DNA of 41,066 nt from DASTPP01 sp035762175 (GCA_035762175.1 DASTPP010000204.1:1-41066), one strand, 5' to 3'; counted from the first letter of the stretch, positions 15,176 to 23,766 are shown. The notes: generated by a model not told the origin, from the sequence alone. Numbers and translations are program-made.

Positions 15176-16072
15176 ATGACGGCGCCGAGCCGCGTCGCCG
15201 TCGTCGGCCCGGGCGCGATCGGCTCGTCGCTCGCGGCCGCGCTCGCGCAGGCGGGCCGCGCGCGGGTGACGCTCGGCGCTCGCACGCGCTTCGACGAGCT
15301 CGTGGTCGAGAGCGACGAGGGCACCTTTCGCGCGCGCCTGCCCGTCGCGACGAGCCCGGGCGAGGCGGGCGAGGTCGACTGGGTGCTGCTCGCGACGAAG
15401 GCCCACCAGACGCCGGCCGCGGCGGCCTGGCTGCGCGAGCTCGCGGGCCGCGGGGCGCGCGTCGCGGTCGCCCAGAACGGGGTCGAGCACGAGGCGCGCG
15501 TCCGCCCCTACGTCGGGGGCGCGCCCGTCGTGCCGATCGTCGTCGCCTGCCCGGCCGAGCGGCTCGGCCCCGGCCACGCGCGGCGGCGGGGCCCGCTGCG
15601 CCTGAGCGTGCCCGAGGGGCCCGAGGGCCGGGCCTTTCGCGACCTCTTCGAAGGCTCGGTCGCGCAGATCGAGTGCGCCGAAGACTTCACGAGCGTGGCG
15701 TGGGCGAAGCTCTGCTTCAACGTCCCGGCCGCGGTCGCCGCGCTGACCGGCTCGTCGATGGGCGTCCTGCGCCGGCCCGACGTCGCCGAGCTCGCGCGCG
15801 GCCTCGTCGAAGAGGCGGCGCGCGTCGGCCGCGCCGAAGGCGCCCGCCTCGACGACGCGCTCGCCGCCTCGATCGTCGACGCGATCGCCCGGGGCCGCGC
15901 CGACGCCCGGCCCTCGATCGTGCAGGACGCCCTCGCCCGCCGGCCCCTCGAGTACGACGCCCGCAACGGCGCGGTCGTGCGCGCCGGGGCCCGACACGGC
16001 GTCGCGACGCCCCTCAACGCGGCCGTCACGGCGCTGCTCGCGGCCCTGAGCGAGGGGTTCGAGCGGGGCTGA
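15176..16072 (+). CDS. panE: 2-dehydropantoate 2-reductase family (ApbA/PanE)
   Basis: The 298-residue product opens with VAVVGPGAIGSSLAAALAQ, the Rossmann G11-P-G-A-I-G16 NADPH motif of ketopantoate reductases. K178 in A-W-A-K-L-C-F-N-V is the expected catalytic lysine. The C-terminal domain ends with DARNGAVVRAGARHGVATPLN, the family's substrate-binding stretch. It would reduce ketopantoate to pantoate for pantothenate/CoA synthesis, although paralogues with other 2-oxo acid substrates are common. No pan genes are adjacent, so the exact substrate is uncertain. ATG 15176 gives the correct N terminus. Confidence 0.85.
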   Translation: MTAPSRVAVVGPGAIGSSLAAALAQAGRARVTLGARTRFDELVVESDEGTFRARLPVATSPGEAGEVDWVLLATKAHQTPAAAAWLRELAGRGARVAVAQNGVEHEARVRPYVGGAPVVPIVVACPAERLGPGHARRRGPLRLSVPEGPEGRAFRDLFEGSVAQIECAEDFTSVAWAKLCFNVPAAVAALTGSSMGVLRRPDVAELARGLVEEAARVGRAEGARLDDALAASIVDAIARGRADARPSIVQDALARRPLEYDARNGAVVRAGARHGVATPLNAAVTALLAALSEGFERG

Positions 16073-16116
16073 AGGCGGGGCCCGCCCGCCGTGCCGGGGC
16101 ACCGGGTGGCGCCGCG

Positions 16117-16219
16117 GCGGGCGAGCGCGGCGCGCGCGGGGAACGGGCGGCGGCTCAGCGGGCGAGCGCGACGCGCGGGGAACGGGCGGCGGCTCAGCGG
16201 GCGAGGACGGCGCGCGCGG
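16117..16219. repeat. 39-41 bp tandem repeat containing duplicate stop codons
   Basis: Units beginning GCGGGCGAGCGCG start at 16117, 16158 and (diverged) 16197. The minus-strand TGA that ends the next gene (16194-16196) is repeated 39 bases downstream at 16155-16157, in the same frame. Confidence 0.75.
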
Positions 16220-16490
16220 ACGCCGCGGCCTCGGCCGGGCCCAGGCCGAAGCAGTCGCGCAGCAGGCCCTCGAGCTGCGCCCCGTCGCGCGCCTCGACCG
16301 CCGAGCGCATGCCCATCGCCTTCATCATGAAGCCGGGGTCGGCCGCCATCTGCGTGCGAAAGTGCTCGGTCGCGGCGGCGGCCGCGGGCGGCTCGAGCGC
16401 GAGCAGCGTCGCGAGCACGCCGCGCGCGGCCTCGTTGTCGCCCTGCATCAGCGCGCCCGCGAAGTCACGGAAGGTCACCTGGTCGGCCAT
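16194..16490 (-). CDS. Small helical hypothetical protein
   Basis: Family not recognised. The 98-residue, acidic, all-helical product has three alpha-helical stretches (VTFRDFAGALMQGDNEAARG, then AAATEHFRTQMAAD, then GAQLEGLLRDCFGLGPAEAA) in a layout suggesting a TPR-like or heat-repeat-like pair. No signal or membrane segment is present. TAGAGC ends 6 bases before ATG 16490 and no Shine-Dalgarno sequence is seen. Strong GC3 bias supports real coding. Confidence 0.65.
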   Translation of the reverse strand: MADQVTFRDFAGALMQGDNEAARGVLATLLALEPPAAAAATEHFRTQMAADPGFMMKAMGMRSAVEARDGAQLEGLLRDCFGLGPAEAAASARAVLAR

Positions 16491-16507
16491 CGCCCGGCTC
16501 TACCACA

Positions 16508-16585
16508 CGGGCGGGCCGGCGTAGAGCCGGGGCGGCCCCGGGCGGACCGGCGTCGAGCCGGGGCGGCCCCCCGGGCGGGCCGGCG
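16508..16585. repeat. 31-33 bp tandem repeats
   Basis: CGGGCGG(G/A)CCGGCG occurs at 16508, 16539 and 16572, followed in the first two copies by GAGCCGGGGCGGCCCC. The array fills the gap between two minus-strand genes. Confidence 0.75.
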
Positions 16586-16589
16586 CGCC

Positions 16590-17111
16590 CTACCAGGCTT
16601 CGCAGAGCGGGTGCAGCCGCCGATCGCGCGGCGCGCCGAGCACCGTGGCGAAGCGGAGCACCCAGGCGGAGATGCGGCGCAGATGATCGAAGTTGCTGTC
16701 GATGCGCGCCTCGAGCCGGCCGAGGTGCAGGGGCAAACGCACCTGGACGCTGCCGTCGCTCGGGCGGCGGCGCGGCCAGGTGTCGCTACAGGCCGGGACC
16801 GTGTCGGCGTCGCCGAAGGTCGGCCCCTGCTCGCGGTGCTCGTCGCGCGCGTGGGCGACGAGCGCGGCCAGGAAGCGAGCCGCCTCGTTGCGCCCGAGCT
16901 CGCCCGACCACGATCCGTCGAGGTGCCCGCCCCGCACGTGCACCGTTACGCCCAAGTCGCCGCCCCCCCTCGGCTCGAGCCTCAATACCGTGCGCGACGA
17001 AGCGATCGAGCCGGCGCCGATGACCACGATCTCGCCCGGGCCCGAGAGGGCCACGTGATGGGAGTCCGCCACGATCGGGCCTACGTTCTGAGCTCGGCGA
17101 AGCTTCCGCAT
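16590..17111 (-). CDS. Hypothetical protein, cytoplasmic
   Basis: Family not recognised. The 173-residue product begins MRKLRRAQNVGPIVADSHHV. Residues 20-70 are beta-rich (HVALSGPGEIVVIGAGSIAS, TVLRLEPRGGGDLGVTVHVRGG), and the rest is helical and charged. There is no signal peptide. The frame is open to a TTG at 17132, but the ATG at 17111 is preferred. It is divergent from the ArsR gene across about 100 bp, so it might share that control region. Confidence 0.6.
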   Translation of the reverse strand: MRKLRRAQNVGPIVADSHHVALSGPGEIVVIGAGSIASSRTVLRLEPRGGGDLGVTVHVRGGHLDGSWSGELGRNEAARFLAALVAHARDEHREQGPTFGDADTVPACSDTWPRRRPSDGSVQVRLPLHLGRLEARIDSNFDHLRRISAWVLRFATVLGAPRDRRLHPLCEAW

Positions 17112-17167
17112 ACGGTCGGACGGCCGGCGCAAGGCCTTCGGGCCCCCCCCGGGCCCTTGGCGAACGG

Positions 17168-17197
17168 TTGACGGGGCTTCGGTTGGTAAGCTATGAC
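17168..17197 (+). promoter_or_regulatory. Predicted promoter of the arsR-SRPBCC operon
   Basis: TTGACG (17168-17173) and TATGAC (17192-17197) are separated by 18 bp, close to sigma-70 consensus. The predicted start site near 17204 would leave a leader of about six bases before ATG 17210. The operator overlaps the -10 box and the start site. Confidence 0.55.
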
Positions 17198-17211
17198 TTA
17201 CCGTAAGTCAT
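17193..17211. promoter_or_regulatory. ArsR-type operator palindrome
   Basis: ATGACTTAC-C-GTAAGTCAT is a perfect 9-1-9 inverted repeat that ends in the start codon of the ArsR gene. Its AT-rich arms stand out from the surroundings. Small ArsR repressors bind such dyads, so autoregulation by blocking RNA polymerase is likely. Confidence 0.75.
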
Positions 17212-17518
17212 GGCTAACCTTTCCGGGTTCGCGGCGCTGGCCGACCCGACGCGGCGGCAGGTGTTCGAGCGCCTGGCGCGGCGTCCGTCGTCGGTGGGCG
17301 AGCTGGCCGAGGGGCTGCCGGTCTCGCGGCCGGCGGTCTCGCAGCATCTGAAGGTGTTGAAGGGGGCGGGGCTGGTGACCGAAGAGCGCGAGGGCACGCG
17401 CCACGTCTACCGGCTCGACCCGCGGGGGCTCGGGGCGATGCGCAGTTACCTCGACCGTTTCTGGGACCGAGCGCTGGCGGCGTTCAAAGAGGCCGCCGAG
17501 AAGGAGACCGATTCATGA
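17210..17518 (+). CDS. ArsR-family winged-helix repressor
   Basis: The 102-residue product is a compact ArsR-fold regulator. Helices LADPTRRQVFERLARRP and VGELAEGLPVSRPAVSQHLKVLKGAGLV form the helix-turn-helix, and EEREGTRHVYRLDPRG is the beta-wing. It lacks the ELCVCDL-type cysteine metal site, so it probably senses something other than a metal. The gene overlaps the SRPBCC gene by 4 bases (ATGA), the well-known ArsR/AHSA1-like pairing in which the repressor controls its partner. It should bind the operator that overlaps its own start codon. Confidence 0.92.
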   Translation: MANLSGFAALADPTRRQVFERLARRPSSVGELAEGLPVSRPAVSQHLKVLKGAGLVTEEREGTRHVYRLDPRGLGAMRSYLDRFWDRALAAFKEAAEKETDS

Positions 17519-17994
17519 ACACTGAGGTGGCGGTTGGTTCGGCGTTGTCGATCGTCAAGCAGATCACCGTCGAGGCGCCGGCCGAGCGGGCGTTCCGGGT
17601 GTTTACGGCGAACATGGGGGCGTGGTGGCCGAGGGAGCACCACATCGGCAAGAGCGCGCTCAAAGACTGCGTGATCGAGCCGAGGGTGGGCGGGCGCTGG
17701 TACGAGGTGACCGAAGACGGCGAGTCGTGCGACTGGGGCAAGGTCCTCGCGTGGGAGCCGCCGACGCGCCTCGTGCTCGCCTGGCAGCTCAACGCCCAGT
17801 TCGCCTACGACCCGTCCTTCGTGACGGAGGTCGAGGTGCGCTTCACGGCGCTCGGGCCGAAGCGGACGCGGGTCGACTTCGAGCACCGCGACATCGAGCG
17901 CTTCGGGCCGATGGCGGCCAAGCTGCGCGAGGAGATGGGGGGGGGCTGGGCCGGCATTCTGGCGTCCTTCGCGAAGGAGGCGGCGGGCGGCTGA
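17515..17994 (+). CDS. SRPBCC (AHSA1-like) domain protein
   Basis: The 159-residue product has the SRPBCC pattern: VKQITVEAPAERAFRVFTAN at the N terminus, a WWPREHHIG segment, EPRVGGRWYEVTEDGE in the middle, LAWEPPTRLVLAWQL and the long C-terminal helix ending ILASFAKEAAGG. Such proteins hold hydrophobic ligands in a deep cavity; in ArsR-linked members the ligand is unknown. The start ATG overlaps the ArsR stop, giving translational coupling. After it lies a G-rich 166-bp gap with no gene. Confidence 0.9.
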   Translation: MNTEVAVGSALSIVKQITVEAPAERAFRVFTANMGAWWPREHHIGKSALKDCVIEPRVGGRWYEVTEDGESCDWGKVLAWEPPTRLVLAWQLNAQFAYDPSFVTEVEVRFTALGPKRTRVDFEHRDIERFGPMAAKLREEMGGGWAGILASFAKEAAGG

Positions 17995-18142
17995 GCGGCG
18001 CCCGGGCCGGGGGGCCCGGGCGGGGGCGGCGGGGCGGCTTCGGGCGGGGGGCGGGGCCGTTTTCGGGGGCGGCGGGGCGCCTGCCGGGGGGCGGCGCGAG
18101 CGCGAGGCGTCCGTCGCCAACATGAGGGTCGCCGAGCCCGGG

Positions 18143-18148
18143 TACAAT
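18143..18148 (+). promoter_or_regulatory. TACAAT -10-like hexamer
   Basis: TACAAT ends 12 bases before ATG 18161, which supports that ATG rather than 18122 as the kinase start. No -35 box is obvious. Confidence 0.4.
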
Positions 18149-18160
18149 GGCGCCCGGCGG

Positions 18161-21100
18161 ATGACGGGCCCGGACGACGACGCACGCAGGGTTCTGGCGG
18201 GGGGCCGCTTCGCGGTGCGGCGCCAGATCGGCGCCGGGGGCATGGGGGTCGTCTACGAGGTCGAGGACGCGGCGCACGGCGGGCGCTGGGCGCTCAAGCG
18301 GCTGCCGACGCTGAGCCCGGAGGCGCTGCTGCGGTTCAAGAACGAGTTCCGGTCGCTGCAGGGCCTCTCGCACCCGAACCTGGTCTCGCTGGGCGAGCTC
18401 TTCGAAGAGCGGGGCGAGTGGTTTTTTACGATGGAGTTCGTGCGGGGCCAGACCTTCCTGCGCTACGTGCGAGGCTTGCCCTTCGACGCGGAGCCGGCGA
18501 GCGGGTCGAGCGGCCGATCGCCCGAGCCCCCGGCGCCCGAGCCGCCCTCGGCGGAGACGGGCGGGCCGACGCGCCGGATGCCCCTGGCCGAGGAGGGCTC
18601 CGACGAGCCCGCGCGGGCGGCGCCGGCGGTCTCGCCCTTCGACGAGCCGCGCCTGCGGGCGTGCCTGGCGCAGCTCGCCGAGGCGCTCGGGGTGCTGCAC
18701 CGGGCGGACAAGCTGCACTGCGACCTGAAGCCGGCGAACATTCTGGTGAGCGCCGAGGGGCGCGTGGTGGTGCTCGACTTCGGGCTGGCGACCGAGGTGG
18801 GGGGTCGGCCAGTGCGCGGCCGCCAGGTGATCGGCACCGCGGCGTACATGTCGCCGGAGCAGGCGGCGGGGCGGCCGCTGACGAGCGCGGCCGACTGGTA
18901 CAGCGTCGGCGTGCTGCTCTACGAGGCGCTGACGGGCGAGCGGCCCTACCGCGGGACGAGCTCGCAGGTCCTCTCGCTCAAGCAGCGCTTCGCGCCGACG
19001 GCGGTGCGCGATCGAAACCCCCGGGCGCCCGACGACCTGGCGGCGCTCTGCGACGCGCTGCTGGCGATCGACCCGGCGGCGCGGCCGGACGGCGAGCGGG
19101 TGCTGGGGGCGCTGCGGGCGGGGGCGGCGGGGCCGTCGCCGCCGCGGGCGGTGCGCTTCGTGGGGCGCGCGCCCGAGCTCGGGGTGCTCTGGCGCGAGTT
19201 CGAGCGGGTGCGGGCGGGCGGCGCGGGGGCGGTGCTGGTCGAGGGCGCGTCGGGGGTGGGCAAGACGGCGCTGGTGCGCGAGTTCCTCGGGCGGGTGGGG
19301 GGCGAGGCGCTGGTCATTCGGGGCAGGTGTTACGAGCGCGAGGCGGTGCCGTACAAGGCGTACGACGCGGCGATGGACGAGCTGTCGGCGCGGCTCGCCG
19401 AGGCGCCGCCCGGGCGGGTGCCGGGCGAGGCGCAGGTGCTGGCGCGGGCGTTCCCGGTGCTGCGGCAGGCGCCGGGCTTCGAGGCGCCGGCGCCCGAGCT
19501 GATGGCGCTCGACCCGCACGCGCTGCGCGACCGGCTCTTCGGGGGGCTGCGCGCGCTGCTCGCGGCGCTCGGGGCCGAGCGGCCGGTGGTGCTCGCGGTC
19601 GACGACGTGCACTGGTCGGACGAGGACAGCCTGGCGCTGACGACGGCGCTGGTGCGCGAGCCGATGCCGGCGCGGGTGCTGGTGGTCGCGACGCTGCGCG
19701 CGCCGGCGGGGCCGCGGGTGGCGGCGGCGTTCGGCGAGCGGGCGCGGCGGCTCGTGGTCGACCGGCTGACGCCGGAGGACGCGCGCGAGCTCGCCCGCCG
19801 GGTGCTGCCGCCGGGGGCCCAGGCGCTCGCGCCGGCCATCTCGGAGGAGGGCGCGGGGCACCCGCTCTTCATCCACGAGCTGGGCCGGCACGCGGCGGCG
19901 CACCCCGAGCAGGCGCGCGCGGGCGTGCAGCTCGACGCGGCGCTGCGCGCGCGGGTCGAGGCGCTCGCGCCTTCGCTGCGCGAGCTGGTCGAGCTGCTCT
20001 CGGCGCACGGCGCGCCGCTCGGGCAGGGGGTGCTCGCGGCGGCCGCGGGGCTCGACTTCGCCGAGTACACCCCGCGCGCCCGGGCCCTGCGGGCGATGCA
20101 GCTCGTGCACGCGGCGGGGGCGCAGCGCGGCGACCCGATCGAGCCCTACCACGATCGCATCCGCGAGGCGGTGCAGGACGCGATGGCGCCCGCGGTCCGC
20201 GCGCGGCGGCACCGGGCGCTCGCCGAGGCGCTCGAGCGGCTCGCGCCCGAGCAGCACGAGGCGCTCGCGCAGCACTGGCAGGGGGCGGGCGACCGCGCGG
20301 TCGCGTCGCGGCACGCCGAGATCGGCGCCGGGCAGGCCCGCTCGCTGCTCGCCTACGCGCAGGAGGCGAAGCTCTTGCGGCTCGCCCTCGAGCTCGACCC
20401 GCGCGCGCCCGACGAGCGGGGGGCGCTGCGGCGCGCGCTCGCGCGGGCGCTGCGCAACGCGGGCTTCGCGGCCGAGGCGGGCCGCGAGTACCTGGCGGCG
20501 GCGCCCCTGCGCCCGGCCGAGTCGATCGAGCTCGAGCGGCTCGGGGCCGAGTGCCTGCTGCAGAGCGGCCACGTCGACGACGGGCTGGCGGCGCTGCGCC
20601 GCGTGGTGCGCTCGGTCGGGCTGAGGGTGCCGACGACGCCGCGGGGGGTGCTGCTCGCGCTGCTGTGGAACCGCCTGCGGCTCGCGCTGCGGGGGCTCGG
20701 CTACCGCGCGACGCCCGCGTCGGAGGTGAGCGCCAAGGCCCTGCAGAAGATCGACCTCTGCTGGTCGGGGGCGACGGGGCTGGTGATGATCGAGACGCTC
20801 ATCGGCTGGCTCTTCCAGTCCGAGGGGGTGCTGCTCTCGCTCGACGCGGGCGAGCCGAAGCGCGTGGCGCGGGCGCTGACGCTCGAGCTGGCGCTGGGCG
20901 CGCACGTCGGCCGCCGCCCCTGGGACGAGTCGCTGGCGCTCTCCGAGCGGGTGCAGGGGCTCGCGCGCGAGCTCGGCGACCCCTACGTCGCGGCCCTCGG
21001 CCGGGGCATGCTCGGGGTCGCGGCCTTCGAGCGGGGGCTCTTGCGGCGGGCGATCGTCGAGCTGACCGAGGCCGAGCGGGCGCTCGAGCGGCACTGCGCG

Positions 21101-21892
21101 GGCACCGAGTTCGAGCTGACGGCGGTGCGCTTCTTCGCCCACCGGGCCCGGGCGATGAGCGGCGACTGGCGCGAGCTCGCGCGCTGCGTGCCCGAGTACG
21201 TGCGGCGGGCGCGCGAGCGCGACGACCTGCTCGCGGCGGCGACCCTGTCGATCGGCTACGTCAACCTCGCCTGGCTCGCCGTCGACCGCCCCGACCTCGC
21301 GCGGCGGGCGGTCGGCGACGCCATGGGCACCTGGAGCCGCCAGGGCTTCCACGTCGAGCACGCGCTCGCCCTCTACGCCGAGCTGCACATCGACCTCTAC
21401 GAGGGCGAGGGCGGCGCCGCGCACGAGCGGCTCGAGCGGCAGTGGGAGACCATCCGCACGCACTCGCTCTCGCGCTCGCCGACCTTCCGCAACCTGTTCT
21501 TGCACCACCGCGCGGCGGCCGCCGCGGCCGCGCCCGGCGGCGGGGGCGACGGCGGCCGGCGGCGGCGCGTCATCGAGCAGAGCGCCGCGCAGCTCGCGCG
21601 CTCGCCCTCGCTCGGCTTCCGCGCCCGGGCGACGCTGCTGCGGGCCGTCCTGGCGCATTGGCGGGGCGACGCCGAGGGCGCCCGCGGGCTGCTCGAGGCG
21701 GCGGCGCGATCGTTCGACGAGGCCGAGATGTACATCTACGCCTCGGCGATGCGCTACCGCGCCGGCGCGCTCTCGGGCGGCGCGCGGGGGGCCGAGCTGG
21801 TGCGCGCGGCCGAGGGCGAGATGCGCGCGGCGGGGGCGGAGGCGCCCGGGCGCGTCGCGCGCATGTTCGCGCCGGGCTTCGGCGCGGACTGA
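18161..21892 (+). CDS. Ser/Thr protein kinase fused to AAA ATPase and TPR-like region (PknK-like)
   Basis: The product is about 1243 residues. The kinase domain spans about 17-330: glycine loop G24-A-G-G-M-G, K46 (WALKRL), catalytic H186-C-D188-L-K-P-A-N, D206-F-G, and SPEQ in place of APE. HCD instead of HRD makes it a non-RD kinase. A Pro/acidic insert of about 50 residues splits the kinase after the hinge. An ORC/AAA_16 ATPase follows, with Walker A G362-A-S-G-V-G-K-T369 and Walker B VVLAVDDVHW (D481-D482). The C-terminal 700 residues are helical, with TPR-like repeats. This layout is known from PknK-like signalling proteins that control transcription or stress. ATG 18161 is preferred to 18122. 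Confidence 0.9.
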   Translation: MTGPDDDARRVLAGGRFAVRRQIGAGGMGVVYEVEDAAHGGRWALKRLPTLSPEALLRFKNEFRSLQGLSHPNLVSLGELFEERGEWFFTMEFVRGQTFLRYVRGLPFDAEPASGSSGRSPEPPAPEPPSAETGGPTRRMPLAEEGSDEPARAAPAVSPFDEPRLRACLAQLAEALGVLHRADKLHCDLKPANILVSAEGRVVVLDFGLATEVGGRPVRGRQVIGTAAYMSPEQAAGRPLTSAADWYSVGVLLYEALTGERPYRGTSSQVLSLKQRFAPTAVRDRNPRAPDDLAALCDALLAIDPAARPDGERVLGALRAGAAGPSPPRAVRFVGRAPELGVLWREFERVRAGGAGAVLVEGASGVGKTALVREFLGRVGGEALVIRGRCYEREAVPYKAYDAAMDELSARLAEAPPGRVPGEAQVLARAFPVLRQAPGFEAPAPELMALDPHALRDRLFGGLRALLAALGAERPVVLAVDDVHWSDEDSLALTTALVREPMPARVLVVATLRAPAGPRVAAAFGERARRLVVDRLTPEDARELARRVLPPGAQALAPAISEEGAGHPLFIHELGRHAAAHPEQARAGVQLDAALRARVEALAPSLRELVELLSAHGAPLGQGVLAAAAGLDFAEYTPRARALRAMQLVHAAGAQRGDPIEPYHDRIREAVQDAMAPAVRARRHRALAEALERLAPEQHEALAQHWQGAGDRAVASRHAEIGAGQARSLLAYAQEAKLLRLALELDPRAPDERGALRRALARALRNAGFAAEAGREYLAAAPLRPAESIELERLGAECLLQSGHVDDGLAALRRVVRSVGLRVPTTPRGVLLALLWNRLRLALRGLGYRATPASEVSAKALQKIDLCWSGATGLVMIETLIGWLFQSEGVLLSLDAGEPKRVARALTLELALGAHVGRRPWDESLALSERVQGLARELGDPYVAALGRGMLGVAAFERGLLRRAIVELTEAERALERHCAGTEFELTAVRFFAHRARAMSGDWRELARCVPEYVRRARERDDLLAAATLSIGYVNLAWLAVDRPDLARRAVGDAMGTWSRQGFHVEHALALYAELHIDLYEGEGGAAHERLERQWETIRTHSLSRSPTFRNLFLHHRAAAAAAAPGGGGDGGRRRRVIEQSAAQLARSPSLGFRARATLLRAVLAHWRGDAEGARGLLEAAARSFDEAEMYIYASAMRYRAGALSGGARGAELVRAAEGEMRAAGAEAPGRVARMFAPGFGAD

Positions 21893-21951
21893 CCCGGGCG
21901 AGCGCGCGCGAGGCGCGCCGGCCGCCGGGGCCCCCGCGCGCAACCGGGCGG

Positions 21952-22050
21952 GGCGGCGCGTCGGCCGCGTTCGCGCCCGAGTAGGGCGGCGCGCCGGCCG
22001 CGTTCGCGCCCGGGCGGGGCGGCGCGCCGGCCGCGTTTGCGCCCGGGCGC
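21952..22050. repeat. Three 33-bp tandem repeats upstream of the GltB2-like gene
   Basis: Units at 21952-21984, 21985-22017 and 22018-22050 begin GGCGGCGCG(T/C)CGGCCGCG. The array fills the gap after the kinase and stops 10 bp before TATTCT. Confidence 0.85.
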
Positions 22051-22060
22051 GGGCGGGCGG

Positions 22061-22066
22061 TATTCT
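22061..22066 (+). promoter_or_regulatory. TATTCT -10-like hexamer
   Basis: TATTCT ends 8 bases before ATG 22075 and no Shine-Dalgarno sequence is present. A TTGCGC at 22037 could be a weak -35 element with an 18-bp gap, lying in the last tandem repeat. Confidence 0.45.
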
Positions 22067-22074
22067 CGGCGCCC

Positions 22075-23616
22075 ATGCCGATCTGGCTCTGGGCGCTCGC
22101 CGGGGTGTTCGCGCCGCTGCTGGCGCTGGCGGCGTACGACCTGACGCAGCGGCGGCACGCCGTCACGCGGAACTTCCCCGTGATCGGGCGCCTGCGCTTC
22201 ATCTTCGAGCGGGTCGGGCCCGAGCTGCGGCAGTACATCGTGACGGGCAACAACGAAGAGCGGCCCTTCTCGCGCGACCAGCGGCGCTGGGTGTACGCCT
22301 CGTCGAAGCAAGAGAACAGCTACTTCGGCTACGGCACCGACAACGATCTCGAGCAGCAGCCGGGCTACGTCATCGTCCGGCACGCCGCCTTCCCGCTGCG
22401 CGCGCCGGCGCCGGGCGAGCCCGGCGACGACCCCGAGCACCGCGTGCCCTGCGCCAAGGTGCTCGGGGGCAAGCGCGGGCGGGCGAAGGCCTTCCGCCCG
22501 GGGTCGATCGTCAACGTCTCGGGGCTGAGCTTCGGCGCGCTCTCGGGGCCGGCCGTCGAGGCCATCAACCGCGGGGTCGCCCTGGCCGGCGCGCTGCAGA
22601 ACACGGGAGAGGGCGGCATCTCGGACCACCACCGCAAGGGCGGCGAGCTCGTCTGGCAGATCGGCACGGGCTACTTCGGCTGCCGCGACGGGCGCGGCAA
22701 CTTCTCGATGGAGCGCTTCCTCGAGGGCGTGCAGTCGGCCAAGGTGCGCGCGGTCGAGATCAAGCTCTCGCAGGGGGCCAACTCGGGCTTCGGCGCCCTC
22801 TTGCCCGCGGCCAAGGTGACGCCCGAGATCGCGCGCCTGCGCGGCGTGCCCGCGGGCAAGGACGTCATCAGCCCGGCCGCGCACAGCGCCTTCGGCGACG
22901 TCTCGTCGCTGCTCGACTTCATCGAGCGGCTCGCCGACGCGACCGGCCTGCCCGTCGGGATCAAGAGCGCGGTCGGCGAGCTGGACTTCTGGCACGAGCT
23001 GGGCCGGCAGATCCGCCAGAGCGGGCGCGCGCCCGACTTCATCACCATCGACGGCGGCGAGGGCGGCTCGGGCGCCGCGCCGCTCGTGTTCAGCGACCAC
23101 GTCGCCCTGCCCTTCAAGCTCGGCTTCTCGTCGGCCTACCGCGCGCTCGCCGAGGAGGGCGCCCACGAGGACGTGGTCTTCATCGGCTCGGGCAAGCTCG
23201 GCTTCCCCGAGACCGCCCTCCTGGCGCTGGCGATGGGCGCCGACCTCGTCGCCGTCGGGCGCGAGGCGATGCTCGCCATCGGCTGCATCCAGGCGCAGCT
23301 CTGCCACACGGGCCGCTGCCCGACCGGCGTGACCACCCAGAGCCGCTGGCTGATGCGCGGCCTCGACCCCGAGCTGAAGAGCGCCCGCCTGGCCAACTAC
23401 CTGGTGGCGCTGCGCAAAGACCTGCTCTCGCTCGCCCGCGCCTGCGGCAAGCCGCACCCGGCGCTCGTGCCGCTCGACTGCCTCGACATCGTCGACGGCC
23501 TCACGCGCAAGCCCGCCCGCGAGGCCTTCGGCTACGAGCCGGCCTGGGGCCTGCCGCCGGGCGACGACCGGGCGACGATCGCGAAGCTGATGGCCGAGCG
23601 GGGCGCCGGCGCCTGA
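22075..23616 (+). CDS. FMN-binding glutamate synthase family protein (GltB2-like)
   Basis: The 513-residue product has an N-terminal hydrophobic helix (3-21) and then the FMN-binding alpha/beta-barrel of the glutamate synthase family: VNVSGLSFGALSGPAVEAIN, NTGEGGISDHH, EIKLSQGANSGFGALL, FITIDGGEGGSGAAP and GSGKLGFPETALLALAMGAD. The iron-sulfur cysteines are C404-x5-C410-x4-C415 (CIQAQLCHTGRC). It lacks the amidotransferase and glutamine domains of true GltB, so it is a stand-alone FMN/[3Fe-4S] oxidoreductase of unknown substrate, probably membrane-tethered. The length matches the stand-alone family. It is convergent with the P450 gene. Confidence 0.9.
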   Translation: MPIWLWALAGVFAPLLALAAYDLTQRRHAVTRNFPVIGRLRFIFERVGPELRQYIVTGNNEERPFSRDQRRWVYASSKQENSYFGYGTDNDLEQQPGYVIVRHAAFPLRAPAPGEPGDDPEHRVPCAKVLGGKRGRAKAFRPGSIVNVSGLSFGALSGPAVEAINRGVALAGALQNTGEGGISDHHRKGGELVWQIGTGYFGCRDGRGNFSMERFLEGVQSAKVRAVEIKLSQGANSGFGALLPAAKVTPEIARLRGVPAGKDVISPAAHSAFGDVSSLLDFIERLADATGLPVGIKSAVGELDFWHELGRQIRQSGRAPDFITIDGGEGGSGAAPLVFSDHVALPFKLGFSSAYRALAEEGAHEDVVFIGSGKLGFPETALLALAMGADLVAVGREAMLAIGCIQAQLCHTGRCPTGVTTQSRWLMRGLDPELKSARLANYLVALRKDLLSLARACGKPHPALVPLDCLDIVDGLTRKPAREAFGYEPAWGLPPGDDRATIAKLMAERGAGA

Positions 23617-23639
23617 GCGGCCGGCGGGCGCCGCCCGGG

Positions 23640-23766
23640 CGATGGCGCGGGCGCCGCCCAGGCGGCGGCCCGGGGGGGGCGCTCCGGCGGCGACCCGGGC
23701 GGGCGGCGCCCAGGCGGCGGCCCGGGCGGGCGGCGCTCAGGCGGTGGCCCGGGCGGGCGGCGCCGA
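23640..23766. repeat. 27-bp GC-rich tandem repeats at the P450 gene end
   Basis: CGGCGCCCAGGCGGCGGCCC-type units of 27 bp recur across 23680-23766, with diverged copies before. The P450 stop codon (TCA at 23737-23739, TGA on the minus strand) arises from a C-to-T difference in one copy (GCTCAGG versus GCCCAGG), so the last residues are repeat-coded. Confidence 0.7.

Noticed and set aside
17210..17518. Metal-sensing ArsR/SmtB repressor
   Set aside because: The product has no cysteine in the DNA-binding helix where the ELCVCDL metal site would lie.
17843..21943. Very long minus-strand frame opposite the kinase gene
   Set aside because: Shadow of the kinase coding frame; composition is Arg/Ala/Pro-rich and no domain is seen.
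22075..23616. Genuine glutamate synthase large subunit
   Set aside because: The amidotransferase domain and the rest of GltB are missing; only the FMN barrel and Fe-S cysteines are present.
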